From positions 124,001 to 188,000 of the forward strand of contig NZ_LBNQ01000009.1 of the NCBI RefSeq assembly GCF_001005215.1: a stretch of 64,000 nt of DNA, in the 5' to 3' direction. Below are positions 1 through 10,837 of this stretch, in pieces. The notes below the pieces were generated by a model that saw nothing but the letters and a program-made list of their open reading frames with translations, ran no database searches and was not told where the DNA came from. The DNA comes from Lampropedia cohaerens. Lineage in GTDB: Bacteria > Pseudomonadota > Gammaproteobacteria > Burkholderiales > Burkholderiaceae_C. How positions within the stretch are numbered: position 1 is the stretch's first letter; every line of letters starts with the position of its first letter. The position numbers were made by a program, and so were the translations under genes.

Positions 1-1
1 G

Positions 2-1384
2 GGTGCGGTCTACATGAGCGCGCACCACCCGGACATCCTGCGTTTTCTCGATACCAAACGCGAGAATGCCGACGAGAAGATCCGCATCAAGACGCTGTCG
101 CTGGGCGTGGTCATTCCCGACATCACGTTCGAGCTGGCCAAGAACAACGAGGACATGTACCTGTTCTCGCCTTACGACGTCGAGCGCATCTATGGTGTGC
201 CGATGGCGGACATTTCGATTACCGAAAAGTACCGCGAGATGGTCGACAACCCGGGCATTCGCAAGAAGAAGATCAACGCGCGCGAGTTCTTCCAGACCCT
301 CGCCGAGATCCAGTTCGAGTCGGGCTATCCGTACATCATGTTCGAGGACACGGTCAACCGCGCCAACCCCATCAAAGGGCGCATCAACATGAGCAACCTG
401 TGCTCGGAGATCCTGCAGGTCAACACGCCGTCGACCTACAACGACGATCTCGGTTACGAGACCATCGGCAAGGACATTTCCTGCAATCTGGGCAGCCTCA
501 ACATTGCCAAGACCATGGATTCCCCGGACTTTGCCAAGACGGTTGAAGTGGCCATTCGCGCACTCTCGTCGGTGTCGGATCAGAGCCATATCGATTCCGT
601 ACCATCCATTGCGCAAGGCAATGACGAGTCCCATGCCATTGGCCTGGGGCAGATGAACCTGCATGGCTATCTGGCGCGCGAGCGCATCTTCTACGGCAGC
701 GAAGAAGGTATCGACTTCACCGATATCTACTTCTACACCATCACCTACCACGCGATTCGCGCCTCCAACCGCATCGCCATCGAGACGGGCAAGAAGTTCA
801 AGGGCTTCGAGGATTCCAAGTACGCCAGCGGCGAATACTTTGACAAGTACATCTTCCAGAAGTGGGAGCCCAAGACGCAGAAGGTGCGTGAGCTGTTCGA
901 GAAGTCTGGCATCGCCATACCGACGCAGGAGGACTGGAAGGCGCTCAAGGCCTCGGTGCAGAAGTACGGTATCTACAACCAGAACCTGCAGGCGGTGCCG
1001 CCCACCGGCTCGATCTCGTACATCAACAATTCCACGTCCAGCATTCACCCGATCGTGGCCAAGATCGAGATCCGCAAGGAAGGCAAGGTCGGCCGGGTCT
1101 ATTACCCCGCACCCTATCTCTCGCAGGACAATCTGGAATATTTCCAGGATGCCTACGAGATCGGACCGGAAAAGATCATCGACACTTATGCGGCGGCCAC
1201 CAAGCACGTTGACCAGGGCCTGTCGCTGACGCTGTTCTTCCGCGACACCGCCACTACCCGGGACGTCAACCGGGCGCAGATCTATGCCTGGCGCAAGGGC
1301 ATCAAGACCATCTACTACATCCGACTGCGTCAGATGGCGCTGGAAGGCACGGAAGTGGAAGGCTGCGTGTCCTGCACGCTGTGA
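2..1384 (+). CDS. nrdE: Class Ib ribonucleoside-diphosphate reductase alpha subunit (3' part)
   Basis: C-terminal two thirds of the large subunit of ribonucleotide reductase, which makes deoxynucleotides from ribonucleoside diphosphates. The frame is open from base 2, so the start lies outside the window. NMSNLCSEI carries the catalytic thiyl-radical cysteine (codon 401-403), [15 protein letters not shown] is the conserved phosphate-binding region, and the C-terminal pair in GCVSCTL is the redox-active CxxC tail. Wording throughout follows the enterobacterial class Ib NrdE rather than NrdA. The beta-subunit gene nrdF, usually directly downstream of nrdE, is not there: a GNAT gene and then a convergent gene follow. 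nrdF must lie upstream or elsewhere. Confidence 0.95.
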   Translation, partial: GAVYMSAHHPDILRFLDTKRENADEKIRIKTLSLGVVIPDITFELAKNNEDMYLFSPYDVERIYGVPMADISITEKYREMVDNPGIRKKKINAREFFQTLAEIQFESGYPYIMFEDTVNRANPIKGRINMSNLCSEILQVNTPSTYNDDLGYETIGKDISCNLGSLNIAKTMDSPDFAKTVEVAIRALSSVSDQSHIDSVPSIAQGNDESHAIGLGQMNLHGYLARERIFYGSEEGIDFTDIYFYTITYHAIRASNRIAIETGKKFKGFEDSKYASGEYFDKYIFQKWEPKTQKVRELFEKSGIAIPTQEDWKALKASVQKYGIYNQNLQAVPPTGSISYINNSTSSIHPIVAKIEIRKEGKVGRVYYPAPYLSQDNLEYFQDAYEIGPEKIIDTYAAATKHVDQGLSLTLFFRDTATTRDVNRAQIYAWRKGIKTIYYIRLRQMALEGTEVEGCVSCTL

Positions 1385-1399
1385 TGGAGCCGGACGGAC

Positions 1400-1684
1400 A
1401 TGCCGACGATTCGCAAAAATGCCTCTGCCAGCCGGTATGAGATCCATCTGGACGACGGCACGCTCGCCGGCTTTGCCGACTACCGCATCAGCGGGAGTCG
1501 GGTTGAGCTGCCCCATACGGTTGTCGAGCCGCAGTACAGTGGCCAAGGGCTAGCGGCGCAACTGGTGGAATATGCGTTGGCGGATATTCAGGCCGGCGGT
1601 CAATGTGTGATGCCGACCTGCTCCTATGTGGCCGCCTTCATCGCACGCAAGTCGCAGTGGAAGGCGCTGGTCTGTCAGGATTGA
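1400..1684 (+). CDS. Small GNAT-family N-acetyltransferase (YjdJ-like)
   Basis: 94-residue protein of the minimal GNAT type (COG2388/YjdJ family). The central stretch VVEPQYSGQGLAAQLVEYAL matches the acetyl-CoA-binding Q/RxxGxG/A loop and helix of GNAT proteins, and the C-terminal PTCSYVAAFI resembles the family's 'P.C.yv..y' segment. It starts 15 bases after nrdE on the same strand and may be co-transcribed with it. The substrate is unknown; members of this compact family are mostly uncharacterised. Confidence 0.8.
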   Translation: MPTIRKNASASRYEIHLDDGTLAGFADYRISGSRVELPHTVVEPQYSGQGLAAQLVEYALADIQAGGQCVMPTCSYVAAFIARKSQWKALVCQD

Positions 1685-1705
1685 CGGCCACAGCGGTGGC
1701 GGCTT

Positions 1706-2551
1706 TCATAACTCGCCAGCCCGCAGTATTGCCAAGCGTGCGCGCACATCGCCGGCATCCTCGGCATCGCGCACATGGCTGAGATAGGCTTCGAAGTCGG
1801 CGATGGCTTCTTCCACGTGGCCCAGCGCATCGTGGGTCCAACCACGGTCGCGGCGCTCTGACCAGTCGCCGGGCAGCAGGCAGACCAGGCGATGCTGCAC
1901 GGCCAGCAACCGTTCGTTGTCGCACTGGACTCGATGGATCTCCTTGAGGTTGCGCAGCATGCGCGCGACGATTTCGCGCGGCGTCGCGCTTTGCAGGAAC
2001 AGGCCCAGCGGCAGCGTCTCCTCCTCGACCATTGCCAGGCGCGGCAGTTGCCCCTGCAGCTGATGCGTCAGCTCTTCGCTGGAGTACGACTTGCCGGTCA
2101 GAGGATCCAGAATCACCTGGCCTTCTGGCAGCAGCACCTTGAGCATGAAATGCCCTGGAAACGACACGCCATGCGCCTGCAGGCCAACGCTGTGTGCCAG
2201 TTCCAGCCACAGTACGCCCAGCGAAATGGGAATACCGCGGCGTGTCTGCAAGACCTGGTGCAGGTAGCTGTTGTCGGGATCGTAGTAATCGTTGCGGTTG
2301 ATCTCGAAGCCCAGCTCGCCGTAGAAGAAACGGTTGAGGGCGCGGATGCGCGCCAGCACTGGTTGCTCGCGCAGCCGCCGCGTCGCCAGGCGCGCCTGCA
2401 GGCTGTCGACCGTCCACAGCACTTGTTGAAGATCCAATTCCGGGTATTCGTCCTGCGCAAGGCTGGCAGCGGCCTCCAGCAGCGGAAAGTCCGCGTCGGT
2501 CTGCACCAGCGTAGCAAAGTAATCGAGCGGGGTAGGGAGTTCCAGCTTCAT
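1706..2551 (-). CDS. SirB1-like transglutaminase-fold protein
   Basis: 281-residue protein of the SirB1/transglutaminase-like family with TPR-like C-terminal helices. The core RRGIPISLGVLWLELAHSVG followed by GVSFPGHFMLKV is the family signature; the catalytic-type Cys of true transglutaminases is not evident, so enzymatic activity is uncertain. The C-terminal third (about residues 200-275) has the helical repeat pattern of a TPR tail. It ends convergently with the GNAT gene and lies 92 bases downstream of murJ, on the same strand as murJ. The SirB name comes from Salmonella homologues; the molecular function is not established. Confidence 0.8.
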   Translation of the reverse strand: MKLELPTPLDYFATLVQTDADFPLLEAAASLAQDEYPELDLQQVLWTVDSLQARLATRRLREQPVLARIRALNRFFYGELGFEINRNDYYDPDNSYLHQVLQTRRGIPISLGVLWLELAHSVGLQAHGVSFPGHFMLKVLLPEGQVILDPLTGKSYSSEELTHQLQGQLPRLAMVEEETLPLGLFLQSATPREIVARMLRNLKEIHRVQCDNERLLAVQHRLVCLLPGDWSERRDRGWTHDALGHVEEAIADFEAYLSHVRDAEDAGDVRARLAILRAGEL

Positions 2552-2643
2552 GGGTGAGAGGGCGTGGCACGCCGGTCATTTCTTCGGCATTGCCTGAAAA
2601 CGCAGTGTAGCAGTGCCGTACCTGCCAGTGCTCGGGCACGGCA

Positions 2644-4221
2644 TTACCAGGCGCGCGACCGGCGCAGCAATGCGCGCAGATCGCAGCGAGCGGCCAGCAG
2701 CACGCCGAAGTAGACCAGCGCTGACCCGGCCAGCATCGCCGCCAGCAGTGCCACGCGCCGCCAGGGCGTGGCGCGCAACGCCAGCCAGTCCTGCGTCTGC
2801 ACCGCCCAGGTCAGGAACAGCGCCAGTGCAATCAGGCCGGCTGCGATTTGCAGGCCATAGCGCCACCAGCCACCTGCGGGTCGATACGCGCCGCGGCGCA
2901 CCAGCCCGGTCAGCAGCCAGAAGGCATTGAGCAGCGCCCCCATGCCGATGGACAGGGCCAGTCCGGCATGGCCCAGCAAGGGCACGAACGCCACATTCAA
3001 CAGCTGCGTGGTCACCAGCACCACCACGGCGATCCGAACGGGAGTGCGCATGTCCTGGCTGGCGTAGTAGCCTGGCGCCAGCACCTTGATAGCCACCAGC
3101 CCCAGCAACCCCATGCCATAGCCCATGAGCGCGCGCGCGATCTGCACCGCGTCCTCGTCGTGCAAAGCCCCGTAGTGAAATAGCGTGCTGGCCAGCGGCA
3201 GCGCAAAACAGATCAGTCCCACCGCGCATGGCAGTGCCAGCAGCACCACCATGCGCAGGCCCCAGTCGAGCATGGCGGAGTAATCCTCAGTATGACCCGA
3301 TGCCTTGGCTGCGGACAGCCTTGGCGTGAGCACCACCCCGAGCGCCACGCCCAGCAGCGCCGTGGGAAACTCCATCAGTCGGTCTGCGTAGAACAACCAG
3401 GTGACACTGCCGGCCTGCAGCCAGGAGGCGATCTGCGTGTTGATCATCAGCGAGATCTGCGCCACCCCCACCCCCAATAGCGCGGGCGCCATCAGACTCA
3501 GGATGCGCCGCACGCCGCTGTCCTGCCATGCGGTGCGCAGCGCCTGCGGGCGCCAGCCCAGCCGCGGCAGCAGGCGCAGCCGGTGCAGCGCCGGCAGCTG
3601 GATGCCCATTTGTAGCACTCCGCCGGCCATGACGCCGACGGCCATCGCATAAATCGGCGCGATGCCTTGCGTCCCCAACCACGGTGCCAGCCACGCGGCC
3701 GCAGCAATCATGCAGAGATTGAGCAGCACCGGTGTGGCCGCCGGCACTGCATAGCGGCGCCAGGTATTGAGAATGCCCGCCGACAGCGCCACCAGCGACA
3801 TGCAGGCGATGTAGGGGAACATCCAGCGCGTCATGCGCACCGCTGCGTCAAACGCATGCGGCTCCTGCTGCAGCCCGCTGGCCAGCAGCCACACCAGCAG
3901 CGGCGAGCCCAGCACGCCCAGCGCGCTGAATGCCAGCAGCACCCACACCAGTACCGTGGCCACGCGGTCAATCAGCAACTGCGTGGCCGCGTCGCCCTGT
4001 TGCTCCCGGGTGGAAGCCAGCACCGGCACAAATGCCTGGCTGAACGCCCCTTCGGCAAACAGCCGACGAAACAGATTGGGGATGCGAAACGCGACATTGA
4101 ATGCGTCGGTCAGCGCGTTGGCACCAAATGTGGTGGCCATCAGCAGATCGCGCGCCAGTCCGGTGATGCGCGAAAGCAGCGTCAGCAGCGAGACCGTTGA
4201 GGCCGCCTTGAAAAGAGACAT
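2644..4221 (-). CDS. murJ: Lipid II flippase MurJ
   Basis: 525-residue polytopic membrane protein of the MurJ/MviN family, which flips lipid II across the inner membrane for peptidoglycan synthesis. The N terminus MSLFKAASTVSLLTLLSRIT and the following GLARDLLMATTFGANALTDAF are diagnostic, and hydrophobic segments run through the whole length as expected for 14 helices. The frame is open upstream, but that extension is low-complexity and overlaps the neighbouring methyltransferase, so the ATG at 4221 is chosen. It lies 23 bases downstream of the SpoU methyltransferase on the same strand, probably in one transcript. Confidence 0.95.
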   Translation of the reverse strand: MSLFKAASTVSLLTLLSRITGLARDLLMATTFGANALTDAFNVAFRIPNLFRRLFAEGAFSQAFVPVLASTREQQGDAATQLLIDRVATVLVWVLLAFSALGVLGSPLLVWLLASGLQQEPHAFDAAVRMTRWMFPYIACMSLVALSAGILNTWRRYAVPAATPVLLNLCMIAAAAWLAPWLGTQGIAPIYAMAVGVMAGGVLQMGIQLPALHRLRLLPRLGWRPQALRTAWQDSGVRRILSLMAPALLGVGVAQISLMINTQIASWLQAGSVTWLFYADRLMEFPTALLGVALGVVLTPRLSAAKASGHTEDYSAMLDWGLRMVVLLALPCAVGLICFALPLASTLFHYGALHDEDAVQIARALMGYGMGLLGLVAIKVLAPGYYASQDMRTPVRIAVVVLVTTQLLNVAFVPLLGHAGLALSIGMGALLNAFWLLTGLVRRGAYRPAGGWWRYGLQIAAGLIALALFLTWAVQTQDWLALRATPWRRVALLAAMLAGSALVYFGVLLAARCDLRALLRRSRAW

Positions 4222-4244
4222 GGGAACAGCACTTTCTCGTCGGT

Positions 4245-5081
4245 TCAAAAAGCTGGCGCGTGCAGACCACCGTCTACCTGAAGCAGTCCCTGCTGCAGCG
4301 CCTGGGTGGCATTGGCGTGCAGGCAGATCGCCGCTGCCGTGGCGACGTTGAGCGACTCCTGCCCCCCCGGTTGCGCAATGCGCACTGCCTGGTGGGGCAG
4401 GGCCGCCAGGGCCGGGCTGACGCCCTGGCCCTCGTGACCGAGCACCCATGCGCTGGGCCAAGGCAGCGGTGCCTCATGCAGCCAGGCACCGGCGTGCGAG
4501 CTGGTCAGCAGTAGCGGCAACTGCAGCGCATCCAGCGCCTGCAGGGGGGCCTGCTCTACCAGTTGCAGCGAAAAATGCGCCCCCATGCCGGCGCGCACTA
4601 CCTTGGGGGACCACAGCGCGGCCGTGCCTTGCAGGGCGACAACCTGCCGAAAGCCAAAGGCCGCCGCGCTGCGCAGGATGGCGCCGACGTTGCCCGCATC
4701 CTGCAGGCGGTCAAGTACGACCGTCGGCACGCTCGCGCGCACGCTGCCGGCACCACGCCATGGCAGCACATAGGCCAGGCCGGCGCAGCTTTCCAGCGCA
4801 CTGACCTGCGCGAACAACGTATCGTCGAGCGCCACGCAGGCGTGGGATCCGGCAGCCGGCAGCCATTGCTGCCAGCCGGGCTGCGCCAGGCGTGACTGGG
4901 ACAGCACCACCGTCTGTACCGGCAAGCCCGCATCGCGCACCACGCTGCACAAATGCTCGCCTTCGAGCCACAGCGCGCCCAGCTTGCGGTAGGCCTGTGC
5001 ATCCTGCGCCAGGCGCCGCCAGGCCTTGAGCTGCGGATTGTCGCGGGAGTGGATGGGAACGAAACGGGGTAGGGCGGGCAT
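4245..5081 (-). CDS. SpoU/TrmH-family RNA 2'-O-methyltransferase
   Basis: 278-residue SPOUT-class methyltransferase that would transfer a methyl group from S-adenosylmethionine to a ribose 2'-OH of rRNA or tRNA. The three SpoU motifs are present in order: NVGAILRSAAAFG (about residues 131-143), LGHEGQGVS (214-222) and ESLNVATAAAICL (242-254), which build the trefoil-knot SAM site. The N-terminal part resembles the substrate-binding domain of RlmB-like proteins. The ATG at 5081 is chosen because the frame upstream of it shows no family similarity. The exact RNA target cannot be told from sequence. Confidence 0.88.
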   Translation of the reverse strand: MPALPRFVPIHSRDNPQLKAWRRLAQDAQAYRKLGALWLEGEHLCSVVRDAGLPVQTVVLSQSRLAQPGWQQWLPAAGSHACVALDDTLFAQVSALESCAGLAYVLPWRGAGSVRASVPTVVLDRLQDAGNVGAILRSAAAFGFRQVVALQGTAALWSPKVVRAGMGAHFSLQLVEQAPLQALDALQLPLLLTSSHAGAWLHEAPLPWPSAWVLGHEGQGVSPALAALPHQAVRIAQPGGQESLNVATAAAICLHANATQALQQGLLQVDGGLHAPAF

Positions 5082-5250
5082 GCCGGAACAAGCAAGAAAA
5101 GAGAAGGCATCTGGCGCGCCGAGCACGCGCGGGCTGGCGGGTGATGCATCTGCGCGGCCAACAGCCGGCCATTCTCGCACGCCGCAGCGGGCAGTGACGA
5201 TGGCCGGTCGCGGCGGTGCACCCGCCAACTGCTGCGCGGTGCAACGGAAA

Positions 5251-5281
5251 TTGCTGCAACCGTTGAAAATTGCGCTAGAAT
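5251..5281 (+). promoter_or_regulatory. Probable promoter of the tRNA-Met gene
   Basis: TAGAAT (5276-5281) is a good -10 hexamer placed about 10 bases before the mature tRNA 5' end. The best -35 is TTGCTG (5251-5256), with a rather long 19-base spacer; CTGCAA at 5254 is an alternative with 16. Assigned by match to the sigma-70 consensus only. Confidence 0.5.
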
Positions 5282-5291
5282 CCTGCGCTTT

Positions 5292-5368
<77 letters not shown>

Positions 5369-5395
5369 GTTTTTTCCTGTGCGATCAAGACATGC

Positions 5396-5421
5396 AGGCC
5401 ACCCGATGCGGTGGCCTTTTT
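5396..5421 (+). terminator. Rho-independent terminator after tRNA-Met
   Basis: AGGCCACC (5396-5403) pairs with GGTGGCCT (5410-5417) around the six-base loop CGATGC, followed by a T run (5417-5421). It lies 28 bases after the tRNA 3' end. Confidence 0.85.
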
Positions 5422-5480
5422 GTTGCCGGCCTGCGCGCTGATAGCGACGGGCCAGCGAAGAGCCCTGTTGGCATCGCACC

Positions 5481-6161
5481 TCAGGCTGGCCGCAGTGTCC
5501 GCAGGTCCAGCAGCGTGAAACGGCCGCCATCGCGCCATCCGCCGGTGTCGATGAAGAACACGTTGCCCAGCTGCGCAGGTCTGGACACGGTCATGTGGCC
5601 ATGTATGACGGCACGCACGTTGCGCACGGGCTGTCGATAGCCGCAGCGGTAGCGTTCGATGGACCAGAGGCACATGCCTGCGTCATTGGCGCTGAAGCTT
5701 CCTGACGCAATGGCTTGCCAGTCGTCGTATGGGAAGTCGGCGTGGACGATACCCACCGGCCCCAGCGCGGTCTGCACCTCCAGCGCCAGCGGCAGTGCAC
5801 GCAACCCTTGCGCGATCTTGCGCTGCACTGGTGCGGCCAGGGCATCCAGCCACTGCCCGCCATGCGCAACATGATCCACCTCCTGCAGGGGGATTCCCAG
5901 CGCTCTGCGCCAGGTCATCAGGTCGTGATTGCCACAGACGGAATGAAACCAGGGCTGCGCCAGCCAATGCAGCACCTGCGGCGATTCCGGCCCCCGACCC
6001 ACCAGATCCCCGACGGCAAACAGCCGGTCACGCTCGGGCGCGAAGCCGATGCGATGCAGCGCCTCGGAAAGCTTGCTGAAGCAGCCATGGATGTCGCCGA
6101 CAGCAAGGTCGCGCCCCCGGTGATTCGGGGCGAAGCGTTGCAGGCGTGTTGTGGCGTTCAT
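5481..6161 (-). CDS. PPP-type metallophosphoesterase
   Basis: 226-residue calcineurin-like phosphoesterase of the bacterial PphA/PrpE or lambda phosphatase type. The metal-site motifs are in order: GDIHG (22-26), GDLVGRG (51-57), GNHD (77-80), then VHADF and HGHM towards the C terminus. The second motif is normally GDxVDRG; here the inner Asp is Gly, while the metal-bridging Asp and the phosphate-binding Arg remain. Possible substrates are phosphoproteins, diadenosine tetraphosphate or other phosphoesters; the sequence does not decide. It is divergent from the acyl-CoA thioesterase across 154 bases. Confidence 0.82.
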   Translation of the reverse strand: MNATTRLQRFAPNHRGRDLAVGDIHGCFSKLSEALHRIGFAPERDRLFAVGDLVGRGPESPQVLHWLAQPWFHSVCGNHDLMTWRRALGIPLQEVDHVAHGGQWLDALAAPVQRKIAQGLRALPLALEVQTALGPVGIVHADFPYDDWQAIASGSFSANDAGMCLWSIERYRCGYRQPVRNVRAVIHGHMTVSRPAQLGNVFFIDTGGWRDGGRFTLLDLRTLRPA

Positions 6162-6283
6162 GGTCTGTCACAGGCGGGACGTGTCAGCAGGTGCAGGGCC
6201 GCTCGTCAGCGTTGGTGCCGATTCTCACCGCAAAACGGAGGTGACGCGAGTCAGCGCACGGATGGGTTAAGGTCGCCCGTTCC

Positions 6284-6313
6284 AGAAAGAGAAAGAAAGA
6301 GAAAGGGACAGGA
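6284..6313 (+). repeat. Polypurine tract with tandem GAAAGA units
   Basis: An uninterrupted run of A and G (one C, in gggacagga) made of about three imperfect GAAAGA copies sits directly before the ATG at 6316. The last part, acagga, supplies the ribosome-binding site. Copy-number changes here would lengthen or shorten the leader rather than shift the frame. Confidence 0.6.
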
Positions 6314-6315
6314 CC

Positions 6316-7134
6316 ATGCATCCATTTGATGAGGCCATTGCACTGACGCCGCTGGGCGATGACCATTTTGAGGGCCGTACCACGCCAGCGTACTGGAACA
6401 TGGTCGGCCCGTTTGGCGGCATCACAGCAGCGACGTTGCTCAACGCCGTGCTGCAGCATCCGCTGTTGCTCGGCACGCCCCGCGCCATGACCGTCAATTT
6501 TGCCAGTGCCGTGCCGCAGGGAGCGTTTCGCGTCACGGCACGCCCCGTGCGCACCAACCGCTCCACCCAGCATTGGCTGGTCGAGCAGTGGGCGCAGGAA
6601 GACGGCCAGGACGCCCTGGTCACCACCGCAACCGTGGTTACGGCGGCGCCGCGCACGACGTGGTCCGGCACGGACATGCCTGCGCCCGAGCAGGGTGGGC
6701 CGGGCAATGATGTCAAGCCGCTGATCATTGACAGCTTCACGCCATGGCTGCGCCAGTACGCCGTGGTGCCGCTGGTGGGCAGCCTGCCTGAACGCTGGGA
6801 CGAACGGGTCGCCACGGACAGCCTCAGCCGTCTGTGGGTACGCAAGGCACGGCCGCGCGCGCTGGATTTCTGCGCGCTGGCTGCGGCCTGTGACGTGTTT
6901 TTCCCTCGCGTCTGGCTCAAGCGCGCCGAGCAGGTCCCGGCCGGCACCGTCACAATGACCGTCTATTTCCACGCCGATGCTGCGCAGATTGCTGCCGCGG
7001 GCGATGACTGGCTGCTGGCACAGGCGCAAGGCCAGGAGTTTCGCAATGCCTTTGCCGACCAGAGTGGCCAGATCTGGCGGGCCGATGGCCTGATGCTGGC
7101 CACCACCCATCAGCTGGCGTACTACCGGCAGTGA
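6316..7134 (+). CDS. Acyl-CoA thioesterase-like protein (4HBT_3, double hotdog)
   Basis: 272-residue protein with the N-terminal and C-terminal hotdog halves of the TesB-like/4HBT_3 family. NMVGPFGGITAATLLNAVLQ near residues 28-47 is the typical hotdog entry, and FCALAAACDVFFPRVW opens the second half. It would hydrolyse an acyl-CoA to free acid and CoA in the cytoplasm. The next gene on the same strand is an enoyl-CoA hydratase 53 bases away, so the pair may act in fatty-acid or aromatic-acid breakdown. This is a different family from TesB proper, which is encoded at 34106-34993. Confidence 0.78.
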   Translation: MHPFDEAIALTPLGDDHFEGRTTPAYWNMVGPFGGITAATLLNAVLQHPLLLGTPRAMTVNFASAVPQGAFRVTARPVRTNRSTQHWLVEQWAQEDGQDALVTTATVVTAAPRTTWSGTDMPAPEQGGPGNDVKPLIIDSFTPWLRQYAVVPLVGSLPERWDERVATDSLSRLWVRKARPRALDFCALAAACDVFFPRVWLKRAEQVPAGTVTMTVYFHADAAQIAAAGDDWLLAQAQGQEFRNAFADQSGQIWRADGLMLATTHQLAYYRQ

Positions 7135-7187
7135 TGCTGCAGCTGTGGCTTTTTCCCTTCAATCCTTCCAACGCGGGACTACTACTG

Positions 7188-7994
7188 ATGGCTACCAATC
7201 CTCCTTCCGCCGAATCCGCTTCTTGCAACGAGGTGCTGCAGCACCGCGAAGCCGGTGTGCTGACCCTGACGCTCAATCGTCCGGACAAAAAAAATGCTTT
7301 CACGCAGGCGATGTACGGCATGCTGGCCGATGCGCTGGCTGCTGCCGCGCAGGAGCGGGAGGTGCGCGTAGTCGTGTTCCAGGGCCACGAGAGCATCTTC
7401 AGCGCCGGCAATGACATGGCGGACTTCCAGCAAGGCATGGCCACCCAAGGCGGCGAGCCACCGGTGTTTCGCTTTCTCAAGGCGCTGGCGACCTTTCCCA
7501 AGCCGGTGCTGGCTGCCGTATGCGGCCCGGCCGTGGGCATCGGCACCACCATGCTGCTGCACTGCGATCTGGTGATCGCCGGTGACAACGCGGCCTTCTC
7601 GTTGCCGTTCGTCAATCTTGGGCTTTGTCCCGAGGCCGGTTCATCGCTGTTGTTGCCCCAGTTGGTCGGGCATTTGCGCGCCAGCGAAGCCTTGTTGCTG
7701 GGCGAGCCCTTCTTTGCCGAGGCGGCCCAGGACATCGGCCTGGTCAACCGCATTGTGCCGCCGGGCGAGGCCAACAGCTATGCGCAGGCGCAAGCCCGGC
7801 GACTGGCCGCCAAGCCCTCGGCAGCGCTGATGGCCACCAAGCGCCTGCTCAAGGGCGCGCAACAGGCGCAGGTACTGGCGCGCATTGATGAGGAGGCGCA
7901 GGCCTTTGCCGAACTGCTGCGCGGGCCTGCGGCCAGGGAGGCGGTGGCGGCCTTTCTTGAAAAGCGTCTGCCCGATTTTTCGAAAATCCACTGA
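7188..7994 (+). CDS. Enoyl-CoA hydratase/isomerase family protein
   Basis: 268-residue crotonase-fold protein that would hydrate or isomerise a double bond in an acyl-CoA. SAGNDM (72-77) and GPAVGIG (113-119) form the oxyanion hole; a single acidic residue in CPEAGSS (Glu149) stands at the catalytic position. The pattern with one Glu and this spacing resembles enoyl-CoA isomerases and PaaG-like members as much as hydratases, so the exact reaction is open. The ATG at 7188 is chosen over a GTG at 7131 because the family-like sequence starts there. It follows the thioesterase on the same strand. Confidence 0.85.
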   Translation: MATNPPSAESASCNEVLQHREAGVLTLTLNRPDKKNAFTQAMYGMLADALAAAAQEREVRVVVFQGHESIFSAGNDMADFQQGMATQGGEPPVFRFLKALATFPKPVLAAVCGPAVGIGTTMLLHCDLVIAGDNAAFSLPFVNLGLCPEAGSSLLLPQLVGHLRASEALLLGEPFFAEAAQDIGLVNRIVPPGEANSYAQAQARRLAAKPSAALMATKRLLKGAQQAQVLARIDEEAQAFAELLRGPAAREAVAAFLEKRLPDFSKIH

Positions 7995-8041
7995 TTGTTC
8001 TGCGGATCTGCGTGCGCGCCAATGGGCTTACCATTGGCTGC

Positions 8042-8515
8042 ATGCGTCAACTGATCATCGCCGCCGTCGGCCTGAAGATGCCTGCATGGGCCCAGCAGGG
8101 CTATGAGGACTACGAAAAGCGCTTTCCCCCTGACATGCGGCTGACGCTGCGGGCGGTCAAGGCGGAGCCGCGCAGCGCCGGCAAGACGGCCGAGCAAATG
8201 ATGGCCGCCGAGGCCCAGCGTCTACGTGCGCAGATTCCGGCGCAGGCGCGGGTCGTCGCACTGGATGAACGTGGCCAGGCTGGCACCACGCAGCAGCTGG
8301 CGCGGCGGCTGGCAGCCTGGCGCGACGCTGGCACCGACACTGTCTTTCTGATCGGTGGCCCGGATGGCCTGGCGCGCGCGCTGCGCGAGCGGGCTGACGA
8401 GACGCTGCGCCTTTCGGACCTGACGCTGCCGCATGCCATGGTGCGTGTGCTGCTGGCCGAGCAGCTTTATCGTGCCTGGTCCATTTTGGTCAATCATCCT
8501 TACCATCGGGAGTAG
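8042..8515 (+). CDS. rlmH: 23S rRNA pseudouridine1915 N3-methyltransferase RlmH
   Basis: 157-residue SPOUT methyltransferase that methylates pseudouridine 1915 in helix 69 of 23S rRNA on the 70S ribosome. [25 protein letters not shown] and the C-terminal [19 protein letters not shown] are near-universal RlmH signatures, and the length equals the family norm (about 155). The ATG at 8042 begins the recognised sequence. It is followed within 20 bases by maf, then rng, a conserved betaproteobacterial order. Confidence 0.95.
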   Translation: MRQLIIAAVGLKMPAWAQQGYEDYEKRFPPDMRLTLRAVKAEPRSAGKTAEQMMAAEAQRLRAQIPAQARVVALDERGQAGTTQQLARRLAAWRDAGTDTVFLIGGPDGLARALRERADETLRLSDLTLPHAMVRVLLAEQLYRAWSILVNHPYHRE

Positions 8516-8533
8516 CCCGTCGCCGTGACCTTC

Positions 8534-9195
8534 ATGCCCGTCTCTCTTTATCTCGCATCCCAAAGCCCGCGACGCAGCCAACTGCTGGCGCAGATCGGCG
8601 TTGCCCACACGCTGTTGCTGCCCGATCCGGCCGATCCCCATCCGGACGATACGCCTGAAGCGCTAGAGGCACTGGAGGCGGTGCGGCCTGGTGAGGCGGC
8701 TGATGTCTACGTGCAGCGCGTGACGCTGCGCAAGCTCCAGGCGGCGCAGGCGCGCGCCCGGCGCCGCAGTCTGGCGAAGGATGCGGCCATTCTGTGCGCC
8801 GACACAACGGTAGCACTCGATGGCGTCATCCTTGGCAAGCCGGCTGATGCCCAGGAGGCCGCGGCGGTGCTGCGAAGCCTTGCTGGCCGCCGCCATGCCG
8901 TGCTGACGGCGGTGGCGTTTGCCGACGGTGCGGCCATTCGCCAGGCGCTGTCGGTGTCGCAGGTGGATTTCGCGCCGCTGGACCAGGCATGGCTGGCAGC
9001 GTATCTGGCATCGGGGCAGTGGCGCGGCAAGGCCGGCAGTTACGGCATTCAGGGGCTGGCCGGCGCGATGGTTGCGCGCATCGAAGGCAGTTATTCGGGC
9101 ATCATGGGCCTGCCGCTGCATGAAACCTATCAATTGCTGCGTCCCTGGCTGGCAGACAACGCAGCGTGTCAACCTGCCCATTCCGAACATTTCTC

Positions 9196-9199
<4 letters not shown>
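8534..9199 (+). CDS. maf: Maf-family nucleoside triphosphate pyrophosphatase
   Basis: 221-residue Maf protein that hydrolyses non-canonical or free NTPs (dTTP/UTP type) to the monophosphate. LYLASQSPRRSQLLAQIGV is the N-terminal nucleotide-binding motif, CADTTVALDGVILGKPAD the central acidic motif, and GKAGSYGIQGLAG the C-terminal one. A GTG at 8525 would add three residues; the ATG at 8534 fits the family N terminus better. It is longer than the E. coli proteins (about 195) owing to an insertion near residues 38-60. The stop overlaps the rng start (ATGA), indicating translational coupling. Confidence 0.93.
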
Positions 9200-10806
<1,607 letters not shown>

Positions 10807-10837
10807 CCGGCATCACGACATCAAGGAGGCTGTGCCC

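Noticed and set aside
6184-7110. A 308-codon open frame opposite the thioesterase gene.
   Set aside because: Shadow of the supported plus-strand gene; low-complexity Arg/Gly/His product.
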